Assembly (NCBI GenBank): GCA_003153505.1
Contig: PLZA01000013.1
Span: 1-44,225 of the forward strand
Direction of reading: 5' to 3'
DNA from: Candidatus Dormiibacterota bacterium
GTDB taxonomy: Bacteria > Chloroflexota > Dormibacteria > Aeolococcales > Aeolococcaceae
DNA length: 44,225 nucleotides
Below are positions 8,650-16,563 of this stretch, piece by piece (the first letter of the stretch is position 1; each line of letters begins with the position of its first letter). The notes beneath the pieces were generated by a model. That model ran no database searches, was not told the DNA's origin, and saw only the letters and a list, made by a program, of their open reading frames with translations. Both the position numbers and the translations under genes were made by a program.

Positions 8650-9384
8650 TCACGCGACAGTGCTCGGTTGCATGATCTGCCCCGCGCGTGCCCATTCTAG
8701 TTCGGGCTCCCAACCAGGACTTGGCGCCGGCATCACCCTCAGATGGCTCGTGACGCGCTCGACCCCTGGGGCTGCTGCCGCTGCCTTGGTCGCGGCGTGC
8801 TCCTCCGCAAGTGAGGAGACGCTGCCCGTGAGCGTGGCCACGTGGCCCAGTACCTCCACGTGAATGGAGCGTGCGTCGAGGTCGGCCCGCCGATGGAGAG
8901 CGGCACGGATCTCCTTGTCCACGTTGTGCGCCGTTGGGCGCGTCGTGAGCTTGAGCGCATTGGTGATGCCGACGACGCCGGCCACATGGCGCGCGATCCG
9001 CTCGGCGGTGTTGCGCTGGTATGCCCAGTTCACCCCACCCTCGAGCTGCACCCAGGCATGGCTGACGGTGGCCTTGACGGATCCGGGGTCGATCAGCGGG
9101 CTCTCCGAGAGTGCTCGTGCAAGACTCTCGGCGATGTCCGTGTCATCCCGCCGCCACGAAGCAGGCAGGTGCACGTCGAGTTCATTGGCGATGGCGACCA
9201 CGCCTCGAATCCTTCTCGCTGCCTTGTCGGCTGCGACGCGCTCCGGGTAACTTGCCACGTGACCGGACAGGGTGACGGCGCCGTCGTGCGCGCTCACACC
9301 GATGGTGGCTGCGTTGATGCTGGAGTCCCAGCGCAACTCAGCCACGACCGCCTCCTGCAGTGTCGAATCGGATGTGCTCATCAT
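8650..9384 (-). CDS. Triple-BON-domain protein
   Basis: 244 residues with three BON repeats: residues about 5-73 (VSAHDGAVTLSGHVASYPER), 80-150 (VKATVSHAWVQLEGGVNWAY) and 155-225 (IHVEVLGHVATLTGSVSS). Each has the typical ...G.VTL.G.V....E...A......V..V.N pattern. No signal peptide is visible, unlike OsmY, so it is probably cytoplasmic or peripheral. BON domains are linked to osmotic and envelope stress. Start ATG 9384 has GAGGAA upstream. The box GGGCCGGACGTCAC lies 71 bp upstream at 9456, so this is the likely first gene of the stress operon running down to uspA. Confidence 0.9.
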   Translation of the reverse strand: MMSTSDSTLQEAVVAELRWDSSINAATIGVSAHDGAVTLSGHVASYPERVAADKAARRIRGVVAIANELDVHLPASWRRDDTDIAESLARALSESPLIDPGSVKATVSHAWVQLEGGVNWAYQRNTAERIARHVAGVVGITNALKLTTRPTAHNVDKEIRAALHRRADLDARSIHVEVLGHVATLTGSVSSLAEEHAATKAAAAAPGVERVTSHLRVMPAPSPGWEPELEWARAGQIMQPSTVA

Positions 9385-9455
9385 CAGGTTCCTCGCCTGT
9401 GCTTCCCGTTGACGCTCATGAGTGACAGGCTAGGAGCCCGCGAGGTGGGGTGAAA

Positions 9456-9469
9456 GGGCCGGACGTCAC
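9456..9469. promoter_or_regulatory. Stress-box palindrome GGGCCGGACGTCAC
   Basis: Matches GGGCC-N4-GTCCC with one right-half difference (GTCAC, the same variant as at other sites in the window). It is 71 bp upstream of the triple-BON start, within the usual 50-71 bp spacing. Confidence 0.55.
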
Positions 9470-9493
9470 ATCTCGTGTGTGACCTCAGACCGG

Positions 9494-9518
9494 TCCGGAT
9501 CGATCCGGATCGATCCGG
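9494..9518. repeat. Overlapping CCGGATCGAT direct repeat and palindrome
   Basis: The 10-mer CCGGATCGAT occurs twice in tandem and is followed by CCGG, forming overlapping perfect palindromes such as TCCGGATCGATCCGGA. It lies between the stops and starts of minus-strand genes. It could be a protein-binding site or a cruciform-forming terminator. Confidence 0.6.
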
Positions 9519-9559
9519 CCGCTGGAGCGACCCCGGCTGGTCGGTCACGACACCGGCTC

Positions 9560-9853
9560 TCAGCCGCGGCGGTGTTCGAGGTGCGCCTCGCTGGTACGCA
9601 GCCTGCGCCACCGACCATCGGTACGTTCCCAACCCAGACTGCCGCGGATGCCGCTGGGAAGCGCCGCGTTGTCGCCATCGATCGTGACCAGATGCTCGCG
9701 CATCTCGATGCGATTGACCGTCGGGTCTTGCCGCAGTTTGCGGACGTGAGACAGCCCGGCACGCCGAGCGTCCGGGGTGTCCACCGAGAACACCAGCTCG
9801 CGTGTCCCATCTCTCCAGGCCCAAACCCGAATCGTGTGGATCTCTTTCGACAC
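9560..9853 (-). CDS. Conserved-looking hypothetical protein
   Basis: 97 residues from GTG 9853, chosen because AGGAGG lies six bases upstream. The N-terminal half (EIHTIRVWAWRDGTRELVF, then VDTPDARRAGLSHVRKLRQ) looks like a small alpha/beta protein, and the C-terminus is basic (DGRWRRLRTSEAHLEHRRG). I recognise no family. It lies between hsp20 and the BON operon on the same strand, behind the strong hairpin at 9892-9919, and is probably part of the stress block. Confidence 0.65.
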   Translation of the reverse strand: MSKEIHTIRVWAWRDGTRELVFSVDTPDARRAGLSHVRKLRQDPTVNRIEMREHLVTIDGDNAALPSGIRGSLGWERTDGRWRRLRTSEAHLEHRRG

Positions 9854-9891
9854 GCCGTCCTCCTTTGCGGGCACAGGTCGCCCGAACGAGT

Positions 9892-9919
9892 GCCCGCCGA
9901 GGTGTGTACCTCGGCGGGC
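9892..9919 (-). terminator. Perfect 12-bp hairpin after hsp20
   Basis: GCCCGCCGAGGT and ACCTCGGCGGGC pair perfectly around GTGT, 9 bp beyond the hsp20 stop and about 39 bp before the next start. No T-run follows. It may partly terminate hsp20 transcription, giving high Hsp20 and lower downstream expression, or protect a processed 3' end. Confidence 0.6.
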
Positions 9920-9927
9920 GCTGCCGC

Positions 9928-10335
9928 TCAGTGCTTGATCGGAATTGTGGCCGCGGCCTTCGGAGGTGCGGGCTTCGCCAGGGCGAGCCGGACTTCCAGG
10001 ATACCGTCGCGGTACGTCGCCGTCACGTCCTTCTCACTTGCGCCATCGGGCAGCGGAAGGGTCCGTGAAAACGAGCCGTACTGCATCTCCGAGAAGTGCT
10101 TCCCCTTCTCATCCTGCTTGGTCTCGCTCCGCCGTTCGCCGGTGATGGTCAGCAAACCCTCGTCGACGACGACGTGAATGTCCTTGTCAGGGTCGATGCC
10201 CGGCAACTCCGCACGAACGACCAGGTGGCCGTCGTCGACAAACTCCTCGAGACGCATCGGAAAGTCCTGAGTCAGGCCGAGCAGCGGGAAGACCGGCCAG
10301 CGCAGCTCATCGCCCGAACGCGACTGCAGCCGCAT
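9928..10335 (-). CDS. Hsp20-family small heat-shock protein
   Basis: 135 residues. The alpha-crystallin domain spans about 28-122: FVDDGHLVVRAELPGIDPDKDI, LTITGERRSE, SFSRTLPLPDGASEKDVTATY and DGILEVRLALAKP. The C-terminal tail ends IPIKH, with the IxI-type anchor (IPI). ATP-independent holdase, forming oligomers; the family includes mycobacterial HspX. Start ATG 10335 follows AAGGGAG closely; an upstream in-frame GTG at about 10377 is possible. The 5' end of this gene lies inside a 404-bp repeat (10323-10726), whose second copy at 34917 keeps only the first codons. A second, frameshifted hsp20 is at 13292. Confidence 0.92.
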   Translation of the reverse strand: MRLQSRSGDELRWPVFPLLGLTQDFPMRLEEFVDDGHLVVRAELPGIDPDKDIHVVVDEGLLTITGERRSETKQDEKGKHFSEMQYGSFSRTLPLPDGASEKDVTATYRDGILEVRLALAKPAPPKAAATIPIKH

Positions 10336-10726
10336 CGCTCCCTTCCCGCGAGTTACCTCCTCACGCAGCGGCACCGAACCGATAAGAGAAGTCAACTCCG
10401 TGCGCGCCAGTGGTACTCGCGCGGGAGACCCCCGTCTTCCGCTCCAGGCGCCGGGGAGGGTTGAATCGAGTAAACCGAGCCGCAACGGTCATCCCATGCG
10501 CCCGTGGTGGCCTCGTTTACGATGCGGCCGAGTTCGAGGTACGAGAACAATGGGGAAGAGGGGAGATGGGGTACGCGCAATAGACCTCTGTGGATGTCGA
10601 CGCGATTCCAGCGGATTCCATTACGCGCGCTCTAGTCGTATTTCCAACCATTTCCCGACGAAAGCACCCTAAGCCGAACTCACCCCGTATCGGGAAATAA
10701 GTGCTGGTCTGGGGGACCAGGGGTCG
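10323..10726. repeat. Long repeat copy 1, ending in tRNA-Pro 3' fragment
   Basis: About 400 bp nearly identical to 34917-35311. It runs from the first codons of hsp20 through the upstream region and ends in the truncated tRNA-Pro fragment. The last 150 bp are also shared with 43580-43737. Within it lie the direct pair GATTCCAGCGGATTCCA and an inverted pair ATTTCCCGA...TCGGGAAAT. This layout resembles the arm and core region of an integration site. Confidence 0.85.
10704..10726 (+). other. tRNA-Pro(GGG) 3' fragment, copy 1 (truncated)
   Basis: Contains the anticodon arm: stem CTGGT/ACCAG with loop CTGGGGG, i.e. U33 and anticodon GGG, followed by GGGTCG of the variable region and T-arm start. 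Homology stops at 10726, so T-arm and acceptor strands are missing. No D-arm or 5' half is present. It reads on the plus strand like the other two copies. Confidence 0.75.
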
Positions 10727-10824
10727 GGAGGGATCGGCAGCGTCGGTGACGGGGAGGACGACGGTGGGGGCGAGGACGCAGGTGGCGTAGCGCTTGGGCT
10801 CGGCGTCAGGCTTGGGGCTGGCAC
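10727..10824 (-). other. Pro/Ser-rich frame beyond the PBP stop codon
   Basis: Directly after the TGA of the penicillin-binding protein (10825-10827), the same minus-strand frame continues without a stop as VPAPSLTPSPSATPPAS, then SPPPSSSPSPTLPIPPDP, before entering the repeat. This is the composition of a PBP1-type C-terminal tail, so the gene probably once ended further on. It has no start of its own. Confidence 0.5.
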
Positions 10825-13275
10825 TCAGGGCCCTTCGTAGGTACAGGTCTGGCTCGGAAGGGGCACCGGACCGTAGTACGTGCAGTTGGTCGAAGCGCCG
10901 GGCTGGGTCCCGGGGAGGTAGAAGTCGGCGTCGTCGCCAGAGCCCGACGCGATGATGTCGGCCGGCCGCGCGTACCAGGTGGCGGGGACGCCGCGTAGCG
11001 CCGCGGACATGTAGTCGTGCCAGATCGGCGCAGCGCCGCTGTACCCCGACACGATGCCGTCGAGATGCCCGCAGTCACCGTTGATGGGCTGCAATCCGTA
11101 GTGGCGCAGATCCGAGGGGCTGAAGGGATATTCGTAGCTAGTTTCCCCGTCCTCGATAATGTTGCCCCGCTGGATCTGCCTCTCCATGTAGGCGTCGTCT
11201 TTTGGCTGCAGGCAGCTCTGGGTCCCGCTGCCCACCCAGACTGCGGTCAGCAGGGTCGGGGTCCAGCCGACCGTGAGGTTGTCGATGAAGTAAGGGGCGG
11301 TGCCCGTTTTCGCGCTCACTCGGTGCGGGTTGAGGGTCAGGTACCCGTTGGCACCGAACTCCCGCAGGCGGTTGGCATCGTTGCTGGTGATCTCATTCAT
11401 GATGTAGGCGACGTTGGCGGGCACGACCTGACGCCCTGACGCAGCGGCGTTGTACTTCCACAGGGTCTGTCCGGACGCCTGCGCGACGATGCTGGTGACC
11501 GGCATCGGGTTGTGCTGCACACCCATGTCGGCGAGCGTCGCCGCACCGTCGGCCAGATCGAGCAAGGTGATCCCGCAGGTGAGCGAGCCCAGCGTGGCAG
11601 CCCACTCATAGGGTGCGGGGCGGTTGACGTAGGTCTGATCGCCGATGGTGCAGGCCTCGTCGATCGCACTCACGCCCATGGCCACCTCGAGGTTGGTGAT
11701 GTACTCGATCCCGGTCGCATACTCGGTTTTCACGGCAGGCATGTTGAACGAGTTGCCGAGGCACTGCTTGAGCTCGCATACCCCGTGCCAGCGCCGGTCA
11801 TAGTCGAGGGGCGAATATCCTCCAGGGTTTTCTGGAATGGGGAAGGTGTACGGCCCATCGAGGATCGGCGTGGTCATGGTGAACTTGGTGGAGGCGATCG
11901 CCGCCGTGTATGTGAAGAGCTTGATCGTCGAGCCTGGGTTGATCGGCGTGTCGGCCATGTTGTACTGGCCAATGAACGGATCCGCGTAGTTCCAGGTCCC
12001 GACCATGGCGAGGATCTCTCCGTTTTGCGGATTCAGGCTCACCAGCGCCCCGTCACGCATGTTCTCAGCGACTCGCTCCTTCTGCACCTGGGTATGCACG
12101 GTGTTGTATGCGAGGCTCTGCTTGGCGGGGTCCAAGGTGGTGTGGATGGCGTAGCCACCAGGGCTCACGTACTGCGGAAGGTTCGCAGTCAACCATCCCT
12201 GGAGATACCCGACGAAATCGGGGTCGAGGTTGGGCTCGGACTCGGTCCACAAATGAAAGGTGAGCTTCTCGGCGTAGGCCGCCGCGGCCTGCGCCTGGGT
12301 GATGTCACCATTCGCGACCATCGCTTCAAGAACGACCCCCTGACGGTTCTTCGCGAGGGGGTTCACCAACACCTTCGGGCCGTGAGTGAGTGGATCGTCG
12401 GCCGTTGGTGACTGTGGGAGACCGGCGAGCATCGAGGCCTGGGCGAGATCGAGTTGACTGGCCGGCTTGAGGAAATAGAGCTCAGCCGCCGTTCCAATCC
12501 CCACTGAGTAATTTCCGAAGAAAATCCTGTCGACGTACATCTCGAGGATCTGGTCCTTGCTGAAGTGGAGCTCGATCTCGTTGCCGAGCACGATCTCCTT
12601 GATCTTGTAGTCGATGTTCTGGGGTGGGGTAGCGCCACCGTAAAGGCTGAGCTTGGCGAGTTGCTCGGTGATCGTCGACGCCCCCTGGATGGTGCTGCTG
12701 TGTGTGATGTCGGCCACGCCGGCCTCGATCAGTCGAGCCAGGTCGAAGGAACCCTCGGTGTAGAAGTGACGATCCTCGATGTCAACGATCGCTTCCTTGA
12801 ACAACGGCGAGATATCAGCGAGGGCTACCTCCACGTGGCGGTAGCCCGAATTGTGGAAGACGTGGATGAGCTGCCCCGTCGCGTCATAGACGTCCGTGTC
12901 GATCTGCGGCTCCATGTTCACGATGGTGGGGGCATCGGGAAGCTGACCCTTGTAGGCGTTGTAGCCCGCGAAGGCGGCACCAACCGCGCCCGTCCCAAGC
13001 GCCACGAACAGGGTCATCACCATCAAGACCACCCGCAGCACCCGCCCACGCGGGAGTGGCTTGCGCAAATGCAGGTAAGCGCTGACTCGACGGCGGCGTA
13101 ACTCCTCGCGGATGACGGCCTGGCCAATGCCGGAGTACGGCCGTCGGGTGACTCCAAACTCGTGCCGGGCATTCGTGAACAAGCCTGGCTGGCGCCGCTG
13201 GGAGGGCGGAGTCTGGCGTGGTGTGAGGTGGGTGAGCATTGGTTCGGCATCCCGAGCGAAGGGCCGTCGGGACAA
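10825..13275 (-). CDS. Bifunctional penicillin-binding protein 1A (GT51 + transpeptidase)
   Basis: 816 residues. After a basic cytoplasmic N-terminus (about 1-76) one transmembrane anchor follows (VLMVMTLFVALGTGAVGAAF). The GT51 glycosyltransferase domain (about 120-310) has EDRHFYTEGSFD with the catalytic Glu, STITEQLAK and GNEIELHFSKDQILEMYVD. The transpeptidase domain (about 410-700) has the SxxK serine in NPGSTIKLFTY, SxN in GNSFNMP, and KTG in SAKTGTAPYF. It polymerises and crosslinks peptidoglycan outside the membrane. The start GTG/ATG near 13275 is uncertain; MLTHL is 12 codons in. It lies 16 bp after hsp20-2, likely one operon. The TGA at 10825 interrupts a Pro/Ser-rich tail. Confidence 0.93.
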   Translation of the reverse strand: MSRRPFARDAEPMLTHLTPRQTPPSQRRQPGLFTNARHEFGVTRRPYSGIGQAVIREELRRRRVSAYLHLRKPLPRGRVLRVVLMVMTLFVALGTGAVGAAFAGYNAYKGQLPDAPTIVNMEPQIDTDVYDATGQLIHVFHNSGYRHVEVALADISPLFKEAIVDIEDRHFYTEGSFDLARLIEAGVADITHSSTIQGASTITEQLAKLSLYGGATPPQNIDYKIKEIVLGNEIELHFSKDQILEMYVDRIFFGNYSVGIGTAAELYFLKPASQLDLAQASMLAGLPQSPTADDPLTHGPKVLVNPLAKNRQGVVLEAMVANGDITQAQAAAAYAEKLTFHLWTESEPNLDPDFVGYLQGWLTANLPQYVSPGGYAIHTTLDPAKQSLAYNTVHTQVQKERVAENMRDGALVSLNPQNGEILAMVGTWNYADPFIGQYNMADTPINPGSTIKLFTYTAAIASTKFTMTTPILDGPYTFPIPENPGGYSPLDYDRRWHGVCELKQCLGNSFNMPAVKTEYATGIEYITNLEVAMGVSAIDEACTIGDQTYVNRPAPYEWAATLGSLTCGITLLDLADGAATLADMGVQHNPMPVTSIVAQASGQTLWKYNAAASGRQVVPANVAYIMNEITSNDANRLREFGANGYLTLNPHRVSAKTGTAPYFIDNLTVGWTPTLLTAVWVGSGTQSCLQPKDDAYMERQIQRGNIIEDGETSYEYPFSPSDLRHYGLQPINGDCGHLDGIVSGYSGAAPIWHDYMSAALRGVPATWYARPADIIASGSGDDADFYLPGTQPGASTNCTYYGPVPLPSQTCTYEGP

Positions 13276-13291
13276 TCCGGCGACCTTCAGC

Positions 13292-13737
13292 TCAGTGCTT
13301 GATCGCCAGGTGCGCCACCGGCTTGGCAGCCGGTGGACTCGCTAGTGCGCTCCGGATCTCCAGGATGCCATCGCGGTAGCTCGCGGTCACATCTTTCTCG
13401 CTGCTCCCCACGGAAAGGGGATCGTGCGTGAGGACAAGCCATATCGCATCTCGGAGAAATGGCGTCCTCTGGCCTCGTACTCGATCTCGTTGCGCCTCTC
13501 GCCACGGATCGTCAGCAACGCATCCTCGGCGGGAACTTGTATGTCCTTCTCAGGATCGACGCATGGCAGCTCAGCGCAGACGACCAAGTGGCCATCGTCG
13601 GTGAACTCTTCGAGACGCATAGGGTCATCACTCGTCAGGCCCAGCACCGGGAAGAGCGGCGATCGCAGAAAATCACCGAGGGTCCGACCAAACACCCGGT
13701 GCGCAGGGAGCTGGGTCAGGGTTTCTGTGTCGGTCAT
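13292..13737 (-). pseudogene. Second hsp20, frameshifted
   Basis: Starts MTDTETLTQLPAHRVFGRTL and contains the crystallin domain (FTDDGHLVVCAELPCVDPEKDI, LTIRGERRNE, GRHFSEMRYG). Near 13410 the frame slips by one base: the reading becomes FPWGAARKM and stops, while the next frame continues GSSEKDVTASYRDGILEI...HLAIKH to the stop at 13292. Closely related to the hsp20 at 9928. The slip may be a genuine mutation or a sequence error; if an error, this is an intact 148-residue Hsp20. The box GAGCCGAAGGTCCC lies 62 bp upstream, and the PBP gene follows within 16 bp. Confidence 0.85.
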
Positions 13738-13799
13738 AGCGACACCTCCATTCGTGCTGGCTCACTATTAAGGTTGACCAGCCGAGGGACCCCGAAACA

Positions 13800-13813
13800 G
13801 AGCCGAAGGTCCC
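13800..13813. promoter_or_regulatory. Stress-box palindrome GAGCCGAAGGTCCC
   Basis: One mismatch to GGGCC-N4-GTCCC, 62 bp upstream of the frameshifted hsp20 and the PBP gene behind it. Confidence 0.55.
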
Positions 13814-14168
13814 GCTTCGCAGCGGTCACGGTAACCAAGACTTGCGCTGCTAGCTGGACGGCGAGAAGTGCCTCAGGTTCGAGAACCACGAGCGCTACCG
13901 CGAAGGAGGATCGCAACCCTCGATTTTCGCCGACCCTCCCAATCGAAGCTCCTCAGTGGCTGCCCGGCCCGCGTCGCCCGGGTCGGATGTCGTCACCACG
14001 TCGTCGTCAAGTCTCATCGATTACCTCACGACGGTCGACCGGCCCACAGGCGAGAGGCGCTCTCACCCGGTCAATCTGCATGACGAAATGCACCTTGTCT
14101 TTCATGTCTGCGACAGACGCTGCGCGTCGAGGATCCGGCGCGCAAGTGCCTCAGGGCCAGGCTCGCAG
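13814..14168. other. No supported gene
   Basis: Open frames exist on the plus strand (for example around 13868-14200), but they show no motif, no ribosome site and no family resemblance. Probably regulatory or decayed sequence. Confidence 0.3.
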
Positions 14169-14182
14169 GGGTCATTGGTCCC
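14169..14182. promoter_or_regulatory. Candidate stress box GGGTCATTGGTCCC
   Basis: GGGTC-N4-GTCCC, close to the window's palindrome consensus, 57 bp upstream of the short plus-strand frame starting at 14240. Weaker context than the others because no recognised gene follows. Confidence 0.35.
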
Positions 14183-14239
14183 GAATGCCAACGGCAGGTA
14201 GGACCCCGGTTACAGTCGCGCAGGAACGGGCCGAAGTTT

Positions 14240-14458
14240 GTGGTACTCACCCGCGGTCCGCGCGAACCACTGGCGGTTCGGCCCGACGGCTCCTATGTGG
14301 TGGGACCGAACCCGGGCTTGGGCATCCTGGTGCGGATCAAGCGGAAGCTGTACGGCACTGTTGGGCTGGTGGGCTGGAGTGATCGAACACGAGATCAGCC
14401 CCTGTGCGTAGAGGCTGAGATCAACCGCCCGGCATTCCGAATACCCGAGATCTCGTAA
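14240..14458 (+). CDS. Possible short protein, unknown
   Basis: 72 residues from GTG 14240 (VLTRGPREPLAVRPDGSYV, then GPNPGLGILVRIKRKLYG). Codon use is plausible and a palindromic box lies 57 bp upstream at the usual spacing. But no ribosome site and no family are visible, and the C-terminus is poor. It may be a fragment. Confidence 0.3.
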   Translation: MVLTRGPREPLAVRPDGSYVVGPNPGLGILVRIKRKLYGTVGLVGWSDRTRDQPLCVEAEINRPAFRIPEIS

Positions 14459-14701
14459 TGTGAGGTTAGCCGCGATCGGGGAGCGTAAACCGGGCTGGCG
14501 CCTCCGTTTCTAAACTGGACCCACCGTGGCGCAAGTCGTTCTTGCAACAACCCCTGCGGGCCTCGCGAGAGCCGATGTGAATATCAAGGTGCCCGATTTG
14601 GTCGGGATCGAGTCAATCTCATTAGAGCGGACTTAGCCTGAGGTTTGAACCGCAGACCACAGCGTGTGCCGTTGTCATCGCGGCGCTCGGTCCGGCTCCG
14701 T

Positions 14702-15844
14702 CTATGCAGCGCGAGGAGGCATGACTCGCAACTCGCCCAGCTGCATGCGTCGGGCTATATCGCTGGGCGACACGATCCCCACCAGCTGGTCTCCATCGAA
14801 TACCAGCGCGCGACCATCGCTGGAAATGCCGAGCCTCGGGAGCAGGTCGACCAGAGGATCCCCGGAGGCCGCGGTGGGGACCTGTTCCAGTGGTATGGCG
14901 ATATCGGCGGCGCGCATGTGTCCGCGCTCCGCGACGGCAACCCGTTTCATGCCGCGTAGGGTGACCAACCCCTGAATGTGGCCGCTAATGTCGTGGATGG
15001 GAAACGTCGTGAAGTGGTAGCGCATCGCGTACTGCTCGATGAGTACGTCGACACTGACCCAGCCAGGGACCACCACAGGATTCGGCGTCATCACCTGTCC
15101 GACCGTGACGCCGGCGAGCATGCGCTGCACACTCTCACCCTGAACCTCGGCACGATTCGCCGTCTCGAGGAACCACCCGATAAAAACGAGCCATATACCG
15201 CCGATATCACTGGTTAGGAAAAAGTCCACAAGCCCCGCCGCCATCAGGAAGAAGGCGAAGATGCGGCCCCAAAGCGCGGCGGACCTCGTCGCCGATGCCC
15301 GGTCACCGCGGTGCGCCCAGAGGATGCCGCGCAGAATGCGACCACCGTCGAGCGGGAAGGCGGGCACGGTATTGAAGACAAGGAGGGTGACGTTTACCAC
15401 CGCCAGCCACCAGGGAACCACCACCGCCAGAGGGGGCGCACCGACGGCGTCCAGGGCGGCGGCGATGCCATAGAACAAGCCAGCCAGGATGAGAGTCGTT
15501 GCCGGCCCTGCAACCGCAACAGCGATCTCGGTTCGCGCCGATCCCCAATCGCCCTTGATGTGAGAGACGCCACCAAAGACCCAAAGGGTGATGCCCTCAA
15601 CCGCGACCCCCCGCTGACGCGCCACGAGCGAGTGGGCCAGTTCGTGCGCCGTCAGCGAGGCGATGAGGAGCACGGCGGTTCCGGTTCCAACCAGCCAGGC
15701 GATGAGCACTGAGGTGCCCGGCGCGGCGACTGGGATCACTCCGGCAGCCACGCTCCAGGCGAGGAGCGCACCGATCACCAACACACTCCAGTGTGCCGCG
15801 ACGCGGATACCCGCGATACGCGCGATCGGGATCTCCTGGTTCAC
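14702..15844 (-). CDS. Site-2 protease (M50) with CBS pair, Rip3-like
   Basis: About 380 residues. Multi-pass membrane metalloprotease: N-terminal QEIPIARIAGIRVAAHWSVL, zinc motif HELAH in a helix near residue 65, third ligand motif NTVPAFPLDGGR near 160, further helices to about 230. A cytoplasmic CBS pair follows (GQVMTPNPVVVPG, HFTTFPIHDISGHIQGLV, and GDQLVGIVSPSDIARRM). Intramembrane proteases of this type cleave anti-sigma factors or other single-pass proteins. The arrangement is that of Rv2625c (Rip3), a DosR regulon member. Start GTG 15844 was preferred: GAGGAG lies six bases upstream, whereas ATG 15850 would leave no spacing. The box GGGCCTTTGGTCCC lies 55 bp upstream. A C-terminal copy is at 31471. 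Confidence 0.92.
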   Translation of the reverse strand: MNQEIPIARIAGIRVAAHWSVLVIGALLAWSVAAGVIPVAAPGTSVLIAWLVGTGTAVLLIASLTAHELAHSLVARQRGVAVEGITLWVFGGVSHIKGDWGSARTEIAVAVAGPATTLILAGLFYGIAAALDAVGAPPLAVVVPWWLAVVNVTLLVFNTVPAFPLDGGRILRGILWAHRGDRASATRSAALWGRIFAFFLMAAGLVDFFLTSDIGGIWLVFIGWFLETANRAEVQGESVQRMLAGVTVGQVMTPNPVVVPGWVSVDVLIEQYAMRYHFTTFPIHDISGHIQGLVTLRGMKRVAVAERGHMRAADIAIPLEQVPTAASGDPLVDLLPRLGISSDGRALVFDGDQLVGIVSPSDIARRMQLGELRVMPPRAA

Positions 15845-15899
15845 TACCATCTCCTCGGCGTCTTGCGCCCATGATCGACAGGGGCGAGGCGACATGCCA

Positions 15900-15913
15900 G
15901 GGCCTTTGGTCCC
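15900..15913. promoter_or_regulatory. Stress-box palindrome GGGCCTTTGGTCCC
   Basis: Near-perfect interrupted palindrome; its complement is GGGACCAAAGGCCC, very like the mycobacterial DosR box (GGGACT-N3-GTCCC type). It lies 55 bp upstream of the M50-CBS protease start. It is one of the two best matches in the window. Confidence 0.65.
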
Positions 15914-16152
15914 AGAGCGCGCCGCAGGAAGACACATGATTTTCGGACGACATCCACGTGGCGCGAGCGTTCCGTACGAACTGCCCTCATCGCGCCCACC
16001 TCGGCGGAGCCCCGAGCGTACAAATCGGGAGGGACCCCCAACCGATCAGCGCTTTCCCGCGGCCGCTGCGCCGATCGCGGTGACCGTGCGTTCTTGCCGC
16101 CCCCGCCGACCGCCTGTTCTCCGGGTCGAGATTAGGGACTTCGATTCCTGAT

Positions 16153-16362
16153 GTGATTAGGTCGGTCATGCTGATCGGCCACAACCCGGGCCTCCAGGAT
16201 CTCGCCCTGACGCTCGCAGGTCGCGGAGCCGAGCTGGATCGCCTCAAGCAGGGGTTTCCGACCGCGGCGCTCGTCACCCTGAGCATACCCGCCGGGAGCT
16301 GGAGCGGACGCGGTCCCGGGGACGCCGAGCTCGTCGACTACGTGCTGCCCCAGGAGCTCTGA
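16153..16362 (+). pseudogene. SixA-type histidine phosphatase C-terminal fragment
   Basis: About 70 residues: SVMLIGHNPGLQDLALTLAG, then LKQGFPTAALVTLSIP, then DAELVDYVLPQEL. This is the C-terminal half of SixA-like phosphohistidine phosphatases, keeping the second catalytic His (GHNP). The N-terminal RHG/RHA catalytic motif and about 90 residues are missing, and the sequence upstream is unrelated. So it is inactive as a phosphatase. The 5' end of the homology is near 16150. Confidence 0.75.
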
Positions 16363-16563
16363 GCGGGAACTACCCGACTAGCCGACCCGCCACATTCGAA
16401 GCCGACCGACTCAAGCTCTGCGGTCGCGTCCTCGGACTGACCAAGACTGCCTGGTTCGGTCCCAAGCGGTACCTCGGTTGGGGCTGAGGATAAGAAGCAG
16501 GCACGGGTGGTTCACACGTTAGGCTGGGCGGGCAGGTGCTGCAGTCAGCGCTGCCAGGAAAGG

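Noticed and set aside
10727..10827. Recoding of TGA in the PBP gene
   Set aside because: Other genes here end at TGA without conserved sequence after it, and no recoding signal is visible. A nonsense change or truncation is simpler.
11512..12411. Plus-strand frame of 299 codons
   Set aside because: Antisense to PBP1A, whose catalytic motifs are all intact.
16440..16480. Box-like CCTGGTTCGGTCCC
   Set aside because: Only the right half fits the palindrome, and no gene starts within 100 bp in the right direction.
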